Source: JAENVT01 sp963773085
GTDB taxonomy: Bacteria; Actinomycetota; Acidimicrobiia; Acidimicrobiales; Ilumatobacteraceae
Assembly: GCA_963773085.1 (NCBI GenBank)
Contig: CAVYZS010000004.1
Span: 1-64,000, forward strand
Length of the DNA stretch: 64,000 nt
Direction: 5' to 3'
The notes beneath the pieces are model-generated. The model saw only the letters and a list, made by a program, of their open reading frames with translations, did not search any database and was not told the DNA's origin. Positions 36,173 through 44,429 of this stretch are shown here, piece by piece (position 1 is the stretch's first letter; every line of letters begins with the position of its first letter). Both the position numbers and the translations under genes were made by a program.

Positions 36173-37173
36173 CAGAACTGCTCCATGAACCGGAGGTCGT
36201 TGCTGTACATCTCGCGCACATCGCCGATCGCATGGCGCTCCTTGGCCATGCGATCGATTCCGAAGCCGAAAGCGAAGCCGCTCCACTCCTCGGGGTCGAG
36301 CCCGCCCGCCCGGAGCACATTCGGGTGCACCATCCCGCAGCCTCCGAGCTCGAGCCACAGACCCGATGGCGTGTGGATGTCGAATTCGGCCGATGGCTCC
36401 GTGAACGGGAAGTAACTGGGTCGAAGGCGCGACCCGAAATCGGCACCGAAGAACGCCTTGGTGAATGCATCGATGGTGCCGGCCAGGTCCGCGAGAGTGA
36501 TACCCCTGTCGATGACGAGACCTTCCAGCTGGTGGAAGACGGCGAGATGGGTGGCGTCAGTGGTCTCGTTGCGGAAGACGCGACCGGGCATGATCATGTA
36601 GATCGGCGGAGGCAACGTCTGCATCACGCGGATCTGCACGGGCGAGGTGTGGGTACGCAACACCGTCGAGCCGGGCTCGCCGTGCTCCACGTAGAACGTG
36701 TCGTGCATGCTGCGCGCCGGGTGGTCAGGGGGCAGGTTGAGCGCCTCGAAGTTGTACCAATCGGTCTCGACGTCGGGGCCTTCGGCGATCTGGAATCCGA
36801 GTCCGATGAACACGTCCTCCAGCCGCTCCCAGGCTTGCGTCACCACGTGAGCGTGACCACGGCGCGGTCGCGACATCACCTCGGTGAGGTCGAGGCGCTC
36901 GGCGGCCAACTGCATGACCCGCTCGGCCGCGGCGAGCTCGCGCCGCCGCTCGGCGAGCCGATCGGCCACTGCGATGGTTGCCTCGTTGACGGCCTGGCCG
37001 GCGGCCTTCTTCTCGTCGACGGTCGTCAACGCCGCGAGACCGGTCTTGAAGGTGGCGAACGGGCCCCGCTTGCCCAACAGTTCAGCTTCCAGCGCCCGCA
37101 CCTCATCGGCGGTCGTCGTTCCCTCGACACGCGCAAATGCATCCTCGCTTGCCCGTTTGACTTCGTCGATCAT
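36172..37173 (-). CDS. pheS: Phenylalanyl-tRNA synthetase alpha subunit
   Basis: 333-aa catalytic subunit of PheRS, a class II synthetase forming a heterotetramer with PheT. N-terminal coiled-coil region (about 1-90), then motif 2 around MIMPGRVFRNETTDATH and motif 3 GFGIDRMAKERH; FEALNLPPDHPAR is a family hallmark. ATG at 37173 is chosen over an in-frame start 30 nt upstream because homologues begin here and AGGAG/GGAG lies just before. The operon appears to have its own leader peptide and hairpins (37215-37314). Confidence 0.96.
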   Translation of the reverse strand: MIDEVKRASEDAFARVEGTTTADEVRALEAELLGKRGPFATFKTGLAALTTVDEKKAAGQAVNEATIAVADRLAERRRELAAAERVMQLAAERLDLTEVMSRPRRGHAHVVTQAWERLEDVFIGLGFQIAEGPDVETDWYNFEALNLPPDHPARSMHDTFYVEHGEPGSTVLRTHTSPVQIRVMQTLPPPIYMIMPGRVFRNETTDATHLAVFHQLEGLVIDRGITLADLAGTIDAFTKAFFGADFGSRLRPSYFPFTEPSAEFDIHTPSGLWLELGGCGMVHPNVLRAGGLDPEEWSGFAFGFGIDRMAKERHAIGDVREMYSNDLRFMEQF

Positions 37174-37214
37174 CTCCACACCTCTCCTCAGCGCATCACA
37201 CATCGGGCACGAAA

Positions 37215-37279
37215 CCCCCGAGCGTTGAGGTGGCGAGACGTCAGCGTGTCAGCGCGCAACCCCGAGCAACGCCCGGGGG
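37215..37279 (-). promoter_or_regulatory. Candidate pheST attenuator hairpins
   Basis: In the transcript, segment A (CCCCCGGGCGTT, 37268-37279) can pair locally with CGGGG (37260-37264). Alternatively it can pair over 12 bp, with one G-U, with AACGCTCGGGGG (37215-37226), which is followed by UUUCG. Segments A and B lie inside the leader ORF. Mutually exclusive pairing of this kind is typical of attenuators; the UUU run is short, so termination or ribosome-site masking are both possible. Confidence 0.45.
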
Positions 37280-37302
37280 CACCGAAATCGCCGATCGACC
37301 AT
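37249..37302 (-). CDS. Putative pheST leader peptide, 17 aa
   Basis: Tiny ORF MVDRRFRCPRALLGVAR read on the minus strand from ATG 37302, stop TGA 37249-37251. It starts 6 nt after a TAGGAT box, so it would be translated from the very 5' end of the pheST mRNA. It has a single Phe codon but five Arg codons, so what it would sense is unclear. It could be a chance ORF; the promoter spacing and the hairpins within it argue for a function. Confidence 0.4.
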   Translation of the reverse strand: MVDRRFRCPRALLGVAR

Positions 37303-37314
37303 CGTGTCATCCTA
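37300..37314 (-). promoter_or_regulatory. pheST promoter -10 box
   Basis: TAGGAT (37309-37314, minus strand) lies 6 nt before the leader ATG. Its first three bases are the trmH stop codon TAG. Confidence 0.5.
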
Positions 37315-38055
37315 GACGGTGCTCCGCTGTCGAGCCACTTCAAATGCCAACACTGTGGCAGCCATGGCAACGTTGAGGCTCTCGACCGGACCTGCATGTG
37401 GAATGGTGATCCACTGGTCGATGGGGGCGTCGTCGTCGAGTCCGTGCGCCTCGTTGCCGACAACCACCGCGACGCGTCCGTGGTACATCGGGTCGGTGTA
37501 GAGATCTCCTCGATGCGACGAAGTTCCCAGTCGGCGAAACGCCGACAGCGATTCGAAGTCTGCTTCCACGACGGGGATACGAAACAGTGATCCGGCGGTG
37601 GCCCTGACGACTTTCGGGTTGTACCTATCCACCGATCCGGGGGTGAGCACCACAGCGTCGGCACCTGCTGCCTCCGCGGAGCGGATGATGGTCCCTGCAT
37701 TGCCCGGATCGGCGATCCGATCAGCGACCAGCACGAAGCTCGCCGATGCGGGAATCGCCATCGGCTGCATCCCGACGATTGCCAGCACCGGCTGTGGCGA
37801 CTCGGTCGAGGCCACGCGCTCCATCACGTTCGGCGCAAGCACGTGCACCGATACGTCGAAATCGACCGTGGTGCCAGGGGCGACATAGCAACTCTCGACC
37901 GCCCACCCGGCGGCGACGGCCTGACGCAACAGGCCGATTCCTTCGACGACGAACACACTTTCCTCGTTACGAGAGCTGCGGCGCCCCAGGAGGCGCCGCA
38001 GTCGTTGAACCCTGTCGTTCGAAAACGTCAGCCCAGCAATGTGGGGAGTACTCAG
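37312..38055 (-). CDS. TrmH/SpoU-family RNA 2'-O-methyltransferase with CTG start
   Basis: 247-aa knotted (SPOUT) methyltransferase with an N-terminal substrate-binding domain (NDRVQRLRRLLGRRSSRNEESVFVVEG). SPOUT motifs follow: VADRIADPGNAGTIIRSAEAAGADAVVL (motif 1), VVVGNEAHGLDDD (motif 2) and IPHAGPVESLNVAMAATVLAFE (motif 3). It probably methylates rRNA or tRNA ribose, as for TsnR/RlmB-type neighbours of rplT. No ATG, GTG or TTG lies before the conserved N-terminus. The best start is CTG at 38055, which overlaps the rplT stop as CTGA. A GTG 27 codons in would remove conserved residues. Confidence 0.88.
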   Translation of the reverse strand: MSTPHIAGLTFSNDRVQRLRRLLGRRSSRNEESVFVVEGIGLLRQAVAAGWAVESCYVAPGTTVDFDVSVHVLAPNVMERVASTESPQPVLAIVGMQPMAIPASASFVLVADRIADPGNAGTIIRSAEAAGADAVVLTPGSVDRYNPKVVRATAGSLFRIPVVEADFESLSAFRRLGTSSHRGDLYTDPMYHGRVAVVVGNEAHGLDDDAPIDQWITIPHAGPVESLNVAMAATVLAFEVARQRSTV

Positions 38056-38405
38056 AGAGCAGCCTTGGCAGCGTCGGTCAACGCCGTGAACGCCACAGAG
38101 TCGGTGACTGCGAGGTCGGCCATGACCTTGCGGTCGACCTCGATCCCGGCGGCATTGAGGCCGGCGATGAACCGGCTGTAGCTGATGTCGTTCAAGCGAC
38201 ATGCGGCATTGATCCGCTGGATCCACAGACGACGGAACTCGCCCTTCTTGGCGCGACGGTCGCGGAAGGCGTACTGCCCGCTCTTCATGACCTGTTCGTT
38301 GGCCGCCCGCACCGAGCGGCTCTTGTTTCCGTAGTAGCCCTTGGCTCGCTCGAGCACTTGCTTGCGGTGCTTCTTCGAACCAACGGCGCGCTTTACACGA
38401 GCCAT
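38052..38405 (-). CDS. rplT: 50S ribosomal protein L20
   Basis: 117-aa L20, an early-assembly protein binding 23S domain II. Typical start MARVKRAVGSKKHRKQVLERAKGYYGNKSR and the C-terminal IDRKVMADLAV-like segment. GGAGAGAAGGAA lies just before the ATG. Operon infC-rpmI-rplT; in other bacteria L20 represses this operon through an rRNA-mimicking leader, which I could not recognise here. Confidence 0.98.
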   Translation of the reverse strand: MARVKRAVGSKKHRKQVLERAKGYYGNKSRSVRAANEQVMKSGQYAFRDRRAKKGEFRRLWIQRINAACRLNDISYSRFIAGLNAAGIEVDRKVMADLAVTDSVAFTALTDAAKAAL

Positions 38406-38446
38406 TTCCTTCTCTCCCTTGTCGTTCTTCTGGGTCGTTCTCTTGG

Positions 38447-38644
38447 TCAGCGCTCGCCGAGGAGGCGCTTGATCTTCCGCGCATCGCCGGGATGCACACC
38501 AACCATTCCGTCGAGGCGACGGGTGCGCGTCGACGGCTTCTTTTCGAACATGTGCTGCCGGTTCTGCTGCAGACGCCGGAGCTTGCCGGTTCCCGTCTTC
38601 TCGAACCGCTTGGCAGCGGTCTTGCTGGTCTTCATCTTGGGCAT
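38447..38644 (-). CDS. rpmI: 50S ribosomal protein L35
   Basis: 65-aa basic protein with the L35 signature MPKMKTSKTAAKRFEKTGTGKLRR and STRTRRLDG. GAAGGAAT precedes the ATG. Middle gene of the infC-rpmI-rplT operon, 41 nt before rplT. Confidence 0.98.
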   Translation of the reverse strand: MPKMKTSKTAAKRFEKTGTGKLRRLQQNRQHMFEKKPSTRTRRLDGMVGVHPGDARKIKRLLGER

Positions 38645-38710
38645 GACTAATTCCTTCTCAGTGCAAACGATGCGTTCGCGGTATCTCGAAATGTGGGCTG
38701 ATCGTGGTGA

Positions 38711-39376
38711 TCAGGCGGGTTCTGCCTGATCAGTGGATTCTTCGGCAACCGCTTCAGCGGGTACCTGTTGCTCCGCCGTGGGCTGTTCGGGAGCTTCGTT
38801 GGCGGCTTTGCCGTTGTGCGCCGCTCTGGGTTCGTGCGACTTCTTGACGACTGCCTTCTTCTCTGGAGCCAGCACCATGGTCATATTGCGACCTTCCAAT
38901 CGAGCCTGGGTTTCGACTTTGCCGTGGGTACCCACTTGCTCGATCACCGCATCGAGGATTCGCGAGCCGAGTTCGGGGTGGGCCATCTCTCGGCCCCTGA
39001 ACTGCAGCGTGACCTTCACCTTGTGGCCGTCTGCAAGGAAGTCCTGCATGTGGCGCACCTTGGTGTCGAAATCACCCTTGCCGATCTTCGGACGGAACTT
39101 CACTTCCTTGATCGAAACCTGAATGGTCTTCTTGCGCGATTCCTTGGCTTTTTGGCTTTCCTCGTAGCGGAACTTCCCGTAGTCCATGATTCGGCACACC
39201 GGTGGGTTCGCCATCGGCGCCACCTCGACGAGATCGAGGTCTTGCTGGCGGGCGAGGGCGAGTGCATCTGGCAGGTTCTTGATACCGAGTTGGCTGCCAT
39301 CTGCGCTAATGAGACGAACCTCACGGGCGCGGATGCGGTCGTTGTACCGGTGCTCCGGTTGCTGCGGCGGTGCTAT
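38711..39376 (-). CDS. infC: Translation initiation factor IF-3 with ATA start
   Basis: 221-aa IF-3. N-domain: YNDRIRAREVRLISADGSQLG then LDLVEVAPMANPPVCRIMDYGKF. C-domain: KEVKFRPKIGKGDFDTKVRH, FRGREMAHPELG. An acidic Ala/Glu-rich tail of about 45 residues follows. Annotating from the internal ATG at 39223 would lose half the N-domain. Reading upstream, the frame meets a TGA 9 nt before ATA at 39376 and contains no ATG, GTG or TTG in between, so ATA is the best start, with AGGA about 10 nt before it. Rare start codons on infC are the known basis of IF-3 autoregulation in E. coli. Confidence 0.93.
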   Translation of the reverse strand: MAPPQQPEHRYNDRIRAREVRLISADGSQLGIKNLPDALALARQQDLDLVEVAPMANPPVCRIMDYGKFRYEESQKAKESRKKTIQVSIKEVKFRPKIGKGDFDTKVRHMQDFLADGHKVKVTLQFRGREMAHPELGSRILDAVIEQVGTHGKVETQARLEGRNMTMVLAPEKKAVVKKSHEPRAAHNGKAANEAPEQPTAEQQVPAEAVAEESTDQAEPA

Positions 39377-39571
39377 GGCTGATCAATCCTGTGCAATGGG
39401 TGGATCCCTTCGATGTGTTCGGCTGCGAAGCCACCAACACGGCGAGAACCACCGTCACCAGGACGGCCATTCGAGTGCTCGTGACCCGGACGCACGGAAG
39501 CTGACGCAAGTGTGGTCGGGTGGGAGTGTGCTGTCACCAGCAACCCCACTTCGCGATGAGTTGTCGGCGGA
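39377..39571. other. Divergent intergenic region between infC and the DUF1844 gene
   Basis: About 195 nt holding the infC 5' region on the minus strand. AGGA sits about 10 nt before the ATA codon. A short minus-strand ORF with a hydrophobic stretch (MAVLVTVVLAVLVASQ) overlaps it, but I have no evidence that it is translated. No L20-type leader fold was recognisable by eye. Confidence 0.35.
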
Positions 39572-39587
39572 TACGATACCTCAGGTG
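39572..39587 (+). promoter_or_regulatory. TANNNT box for a leaderless start
   Basis: TACGAT at 39572-39577 lies 7 nt before the GTG at 39585. Confidence 0.5.
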
Positions 39588-39902
39588 AGCAGCGAAGACA
39601 CCGATTCCGTGGTGGAAGACGCACAGAAGGCACTGCGCGAGGCACGCGCTCGCCTGGTCGAGGTCCCCGCTCAGACCGTGGTTGTCAACCACGTCATGGG
39701 GTTGTACGAGTTGGCGGCGATCCATCTCGGCGCCATGCCGCCGCGGCTCGGCGAGGCCAGCCTGGCGATCGACGCCGTCGGTTGCCTGGTCGAAGGCCTC
39801 GGCGAGCGTCTCGGACCGGAGGCTTCCACCCTGAGCGCGGCCCTGGCCAATATTCGCCTGGCCTTCGTGCAGATCAAGGCCGCCGCGGTCGCCGAGAACT
39901 GA
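39585..39902 (+). CDS. DUF1844-like small protein
   Basis: 105-aa helical protein. VNHVMGLYELAAIHLGAMPPRLGEASLAIDAVGCLVEGLGERLG follows the DUF1844 pattern, a family often encoded beside infC in actinobacteria (established knowledge); its function is unknown. The GTG at 39585 is preferred over a much longer upstream frame because a TACGAT box sits 7 nt before it. Its 3' end overlaps the convergent ATL gene by 29 nt. Confidence 0.75.
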   Translation: MSSEDTDSVVEDAQKALREARARLVEVPAQTVVVNHVMGLYELAAIHLGAMPPRLGEASLAIDAVGCLVEGLGERLGPEASTLSAALANIRLAFVQIKAAAVAEN

Positions 39903-40182
39903 ACCGGCCGATGGCGGCGCGCCGAACGCGCCCGTCGCTCACGCTCACTCCTTCGCCACGCAGCAACGCGGCCTGTTCGCGTTCGTGCCCCGGCACCAGC
40001 CGTCCGACCGAGTTGACGACCCGCCACCAGGGCAGTTCCTCATCAGTCGTGGACAGGATCGTTCCGACCAGGCGAGAGAGCTTCGGGTAGCCGGCGTCCT
40101 CGGCGATGTCGCCGTAAGTGACCACCTCGCCTTCACGCAGCGAGCGGATCACGTCGACGATGCGCTGGTCGCGTTCGTTCAT
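39874..40182 (-). CDS. Alkyltransferase-like protein (ATL, MGMT family without catalytic Cys)
   Basis: 102 aa. MNERDQRIVDVIRSLREGEVVTYGDIAEDAG is the DNA-binding half of O6-alkylguanine-DNA alkyltransferase, followed by the active-site region written PWWRVVNSVGRL. The catalytic PCHR Cys is replaced by Trp, the signature of ATL proteins, which bind alkylated bases and flag them for nucleotide excision repair (family knowledge). ATG at 40182 overlaps the preceding cold-shock gene as ATGA. Its last 29 nt overlap the convergent DUF1844 gene. Confidence 0.9.
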   Translation of the reverse strand: MNERDQRIVDVIRSLREGEVVTYGDIAEDAGYPKLSRLVGTILSTTDEELPWWRVVNSVGRLVPGHEREQAALLRGEGVSVSDGRVRRAAIGRFSSRRPRRP

Positions 40183-40373
40183 CCGGCGACGATGCGCGTC
40201 GCTTCGTAGCGACCGAGCTTGCCCATCAGATCGAACTCGACATCGGCGCCAACCGGTATGTCGCGACTGCCATCGGCGATCACGATGCAATGGAAGGGCA
40301 CGACCATGCCGTCGTCACGGGTGATCTCACCGAGGCCGACCGCCTTGTCGAACGTCGTGACCGTGCCGCGCAT
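40179..40373 (-). CDS. Small cold-shock-domain-like protein
   Basis: 64-aa protein, MRGTVTTFDKAVGLGEITRDDGMVVPFHCIVIADGS..., matching the actinobacterial cold-shock-like family in which the RNP1 K-G-F-G-F motif is altered (here AVGLGEI). Probably an OB-fold nucleic-acid binder. ATG at 40373 lies 1 nt after the hisG stop, and its own stop overlaps ATL as ATGA, so hisG-csp-ATL form one transcription unit. Confidence 0.82.
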   Translation of the reverse strand: MRGTVTTFDKAVGLGEITRDDGMVVPFHCIVIADGSRDIPVGADVEFDLMGKLGRYEATRIVAG

Positions 40374-40374
40374 G

Positions 40375-41247
40375 TCAGGCAACGATCTTGCTGATCGGCA
40401 ACTCCAGTATGTCGGAGGCGCCGGCGTCTTTGAGTTCCGGAATGAGCGTGTTGATGGTTCGTTTCTCGACCACCGATTCGATCGCATATCCACCGCTGGC
40501 GAGTTCGCTCACGGTCGGCGACTTGGCCGACGGCAGCACGCCGAGCACCGCCCTGAAATGATCGGCGTCGACGTTGAGCTTGACCAGCACTTTTCCGCGG
40601 GCGTCGAGGGTGCCCAGAAGCAGGGTCATCAACTGGTGCATCGCGTGACGTTTGGCCGGATCCTCGTACGCCGCCTTGTTGGCCACCATCTCGGTGTAGC
40701 TGACCAGCACGGTGTCGATGATGCGCAACCCGGCAGCGCGCAACGCCCTGCCCGTCTCGGTGATCTCGACCACGCAATCGGCGATGTCGGGGATCTTGGC
40801 CTCGGTCGCTCCGTACGACAGCCGCACATCGGCCTCGATGCCCTTGGCGGCGAAGTAGCGCGCGGCCAGCCTCGGGTACTCACTGGTGACGCGCACGCCC
40901 TGCGGCAGGTCCTCGACGCGTTGCGCCGGCGAATCGGCAGCGACTGCCGCGACCACCATCACCGGGTTCGACGTGGCCTTGCTGTAACGCAGTTCGCCGA
41001 GGCTGACGACATCGCTGGCCGTCTCCTCCACCCAATCCCGCCCGGTGAGGCCGAAGTCGAACAACCCCTCGGCGACGTAGGTCGGGATCTCCTGCGGACG
41101 CAGAATGCGGACGTCGGCAATTCGCGGGTCGTCGATGGTGGCCCTGTAATCGACAGACGACGAGCGCACGACGGGAAGGTCCGCCGCAGAGAACAACTCG
41201 AGCGTGGCCTTCTCCAACGATCCCTTGGGCAACACCAGCCTGAGCAC
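40375..41247 (-). CDS. hisG: ATP phosphoribosyltransferase, long form
   Basis: 290-aa first enzyme of histidine synthesis, joining ATP and PRPP. Start LRLVLPKGSLEKATLELF; the PRPP-binding loop falls in ADCVVEITETGRALRAAGL; the C-terminal regulatory ACT-like domain (about 210-290) marks the long, histidine-inhibited form that needs no HisZ. GTG at 41247 is 6 nt after a TATCCT box and removes a long spurious upstream extension. hisE, its usual actinobacterial neighbour, is not here. Two 29-nt direct repeats lie upstream. Confidence 0.95.
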   Translation of the reverse strand: MLRLVLPKGSLEKATLELFSAADLPVVRSSSVDYRATIDDPRIADVRILRPQEIPTYVAEGLFDFGLTGRDWVEETASDVVSLGELRYSKATSNPVMVVAAVAADSPAQRVEDLPQGVRVTSEYPRLAARYFAAKGIEADVRLSYGATEAKIPDIADCVVEITETGRALRAAGLRIIDTVLVSYTEMVANKAAYEDPAKRHAMHQLMTLLLGTLDARGKVLVKLNVDADHFRAVLGVLPSAKSPTVSELASGGYAIESVVEKRTINTLIPELKDAGASDILELPISKIVA

Positions 41248-41259
41248 CGCAGCAGGATA
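41245..41259 (-). promoter_or_regulatory. hisG TANNNT box
   Basis: TATCCT at 41254-41259 (minus strand) lies 6 nt before the GTG at 41247. The -35 zone falls inside the nearer copy of the 29-nt repeat. Confidence 0.5.
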
Positions 41260-41267
41260 TCCGCCCC

Positions 41268-41357
41268 GGCTTCTCCGTGCGATGAGAGATGAGCCGCCGA
41301 CGGACGCACATCGCTCATCGCCAGTGACGGATTGCCCGTGCCGTGAGAGATGTGCCG
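41268..41357 (-). repeat. Two 29-nt direct repeats upstream of hisG
   Basis: Copies at 41268-41296 and 41329-41357 match at 23 of 29 positions, 61 bp apart (minus-strand core CATCTCTCA..GCACGG). The nearer copy overlaps the expected -35 region. They could be regulator sites or remnants of a duplicated segment; no known operator is recognised. Confidence 0.5.
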
Positions 41358-41395
41358 AGCCCGCCGGCTCATCCCCATCGCAGTGTCCGTGCGAG

Positions 41396-41872
41396 CTAGT
41401 GGGGCGTCGGTGATTCGTTGAGCAGCCGGACGGCGTGGGCGACGACGTCGAGGATCGCGGCCAACTGCTCGACGCACCCTTTCGGCGAGCCGGGGGTGTT
41501 GCAGATGATGGACTGGCCGCGGATCCCGGCGATCCCGCGTGAAAGTCGGCCGAGCGGATTGACCAGACGCATCGCCTCGGCCAAACCTGGCGCCTCGCGT
41601 TCGATGACCTGGCGAGTACCTTCGGGGGTCTGGTCACGGGGGGCAAACCCCGTGCCGCCCGTCGACACGATCAGCCCGGCGAAACCGCCGCACATCTCGC
41701 GGCAGGGTGTTGGCGACGTTGTCGACCCCGTCGGCCGTGACCCGATGGTCGACGACATCCCAGCCGGCTGCGTTGAGCTGGGCGACGAGCGCCGCCCCAC
41801 TGAGATCCTGGCGAGTCCCGTGGACCACGCCGTCACTGACCGTCAGCACCTTGGCATGTAGATCCGGTTCGC

Positions 41873-41876
<4 letters not shown>
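41396..41876 (-). CDS. MogA/MoaB-family molybdopterin biosynthesis protein (one frameshift in this sequence)
   Basis: 159 aa after correction. N-terminal HAKVLTVSDGVVHGTRQDLSGAAL, C-terminal IVSTGGTGFAPRDQTPEGT and GIRGQSIICNTPGSPKG are the MPT-binding and adenylylation/Mo-insertion motifs of the MogA/MoaB/CinA fold. An extra base near 41700-41704 (CTGCCGCGAG) shifts the frame; removing it joins NTLREMCGGFAGL. ATG 41876 overlaps the rsmB stop as ATGA. It would help make the cofactor for the molybdopterin enzyme at 19983-22040. Confidence 0.87.
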
Positions 41877-42949
<1,073 letters not shown>

Positions 42950-43001
42950 CAGTCGCCGACGATATCCGCCTCGTTGACGAGTTCCCGGCTGAAACGAGCT
43001 G

Positions 43002-43880
43002 TCATGTTCCGGCTCCCCCAAGTTGCTCGAGTTCCGCCAGTCGCGCACCGCGGGCAAACGCCTCGAATGACATCGGCGACTTACCCTCTGGCTGGACCGT
43101 GATCAATCGGAGGCCGGCGATGCGATCCCCGAGGAGGTCGTTGGACGGCGCCGCGGCGCCGTCGATCAACTCGACCGCCACGATCCTGAGACGCCGCCCG
43201 TGGAGCGTCGTCCATGCGCCTCCCAACCGCACCAGTCGATCGATCTCGATGGATGACTTCGTCCAGTCGATGTGGAGCTCCTCGGCAACGATCTTGGTGG
43301 CGTATGTCGGCGCGCCCTGTTGCGGCTGTGGCACCCCGAGACCGGCTCGCAACCCGTCGACGAGAAGGCGTGTTCCGACCTCGGCGAGGTTCTGGCGGAG
43401 TTCGGCAGCCGTGGTCGACGAACCAATCGGTACGACCACTCGGCTGAACACCGGGCCGGTGTCGAGGCCTTCCTCGAGCCGCATCAGGCACACGCCCGTC
43501 TCGTCGTCACCGGCCAGGAGGGCGCGCTCGACCGGTGCAGCGCCTCGCCACCGAGGCAGCAGCGAGAAATGCAGGTTGACCATGGCTACGGCATCGAGCA
43601 CGTGTGGTTTGATCAATTGTCCGAAAGCCACGACTACGCCGAGATCGGCTCCGGTGTCGATCACATCGTCAACGGCGTGCGACACAGGCAGGCCGAGGTC
43701 CAGGGCCGCGGCTTTCACGGGACTCGGCATCAGCAACGAGCCGCGACCGCGGCGTTTGTCGGCACGTGTGACGACAATGGCGATGTCGAATCCCGCATCG
43801 ACGAGTGCCCGCAGCGGTGGCACGGCGATCTCTGGCGTGCCGAGATAGACCAACCGGCGCGGCGGCGCGGCGGCGGTCAC
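43002..43880 (-). CDS. fmt: Methionyl-tRNA formyltransferase
   Basis: 292 aa; formylates initiator Met-tRNA. Catalytic NLHFSLLPRWRGAAPVERAL (Asn and His of the HSLLP motif) and the second Asp in EEGLDTGPVFSR are present, followed by a C-terminal OB-like domain from about 205. GTG at 43880 overlaps the def stop as GTGA; an open upstream frame of about 115 codons is antisense-like noise from def. Confidence 0.96.
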   Translation of the reverse strand: MTAAAPPRRLVYLGTPEIAVPPLRALVDAGFDIAIVVTRADKRRGRGSLLMPSPVKAAALDLGLPVSHAVDDVIDTGADLGVVVAFGQLIKPHVLDAVAMVNLHFSLLPRWRGAAPVERALLAGDDETGVCLMRLEEGLDTGPVFSRVVVPIGSSTTAAELRQNLAEVGTRLLVDGLRAGLGVPQPQQGAPTYATKIVAEELHIDWTKSSIEIDRLVRLGGAWTTLHGRRLRIVAVELIDGAAAPSNDLLGDRIAGLRLITVQPEGKSPMSFEAFARGARLAELEQLGGAGT

Positions 43881-44404
43881 AGCAGGCGCAGGCGACGCTT
43901 CGGGGGCTCTGGCGCAGGTTGCTCTTGCACCCTGCGGTACTCGATCATCGCTTCCTTGCGCTGTTCGGGAGTCATCCGGTCGAACATCAGCACGCCGTGC
44001 AGATGGTCGATCTCGTGTTGGAAGAGGCGCCCCATCAGCTCGCTGGCCTCGATCTCGATCTCGTCTCCGTCGATGGTCAGCCCGCGCATCAGCACGTGGT
44101 TCGGGCGCAGCATCTCGACGTAGAGGCCGGGGATGCTGAGGCAACCCTCGTCGTAGACCCACTCGCCCGTCGACTCGACGATCTGCGGATTGATGATCGC
44201 CATCTGTTCGTCGTCGATGTCCCACACGAAGATCTGCTTCTGCACGCCGATCTGAGGCGCGGCGAGGGCAATGCCCGAGTCGCTGTCGTACAGCGTGTCG
44301 AACATGTCGTCGACCAGGCGGGCGATCTTGCCGTCGATGTCGGCAACCTCGGCCGCCTTGGTTTTCAACACGGGATCACCGTATGTGCGGATCTGATACG
44401 CCAT
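43877..44404 (-). CDS. def: Peptide deformylase
   Basis: 175-aa metallo-deformylase removing the formyl group from nascent proteins. The three motifs are clear: GIALAAPQIG, EGCLSIPG (metal Cys) and HEIDHLHGVLMFDR (metal His pair with catalytic Glu). The short basic C-terminus (EPPKRRLRLL) extends past the core. ATG 44404 sits 7 nt after a TAGCCT box and only 22 bp from the divergent methyltransferase ATG. Confidence 0.97.
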   Translation of the reverse strand: MAYQIRTYGDPVLKTKAAEVADIDGKIARLVDDMFDTLYDSDSGIALAAPQIGVQKQIFVWDIDDEQMAIINPQIVESTGEWVYDEGCLSIPGLYVEMLRPNHVLMRGLTIDGDEIEIEASELMGRLFQHEIDHLHGVLMFDRMTPEQRKEAMIEYRRVQEQPAPEPPKRRLRLL

Positions 44405-44429
44405 AACTGCAAGGCTACCGATCGAGATG
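44402..44429. promoter_or_regulatory. Compact bidirectional promoter between def and a methyltransferase
   Basis: Only 22 bp separate the two ATGs. On the minus strand TAGCCT (44412-44417) lies 7 nt before def; on the plus strand TACCGA (44416-44421) lies 5 nt before the ATG at 44427, a weaker match. The two boxes share bases, so simultaneous polymerase binding is sterically excluded. Confidence 0.45.

Noticed and set aside
39321..39509. 62-codon minus-strand ORF upstream of infC with a hydrophobic segment
   Set aside because: Overlaps the infC start in another frame, TTG start, no box or ribosome-binding site; kept only as a note.
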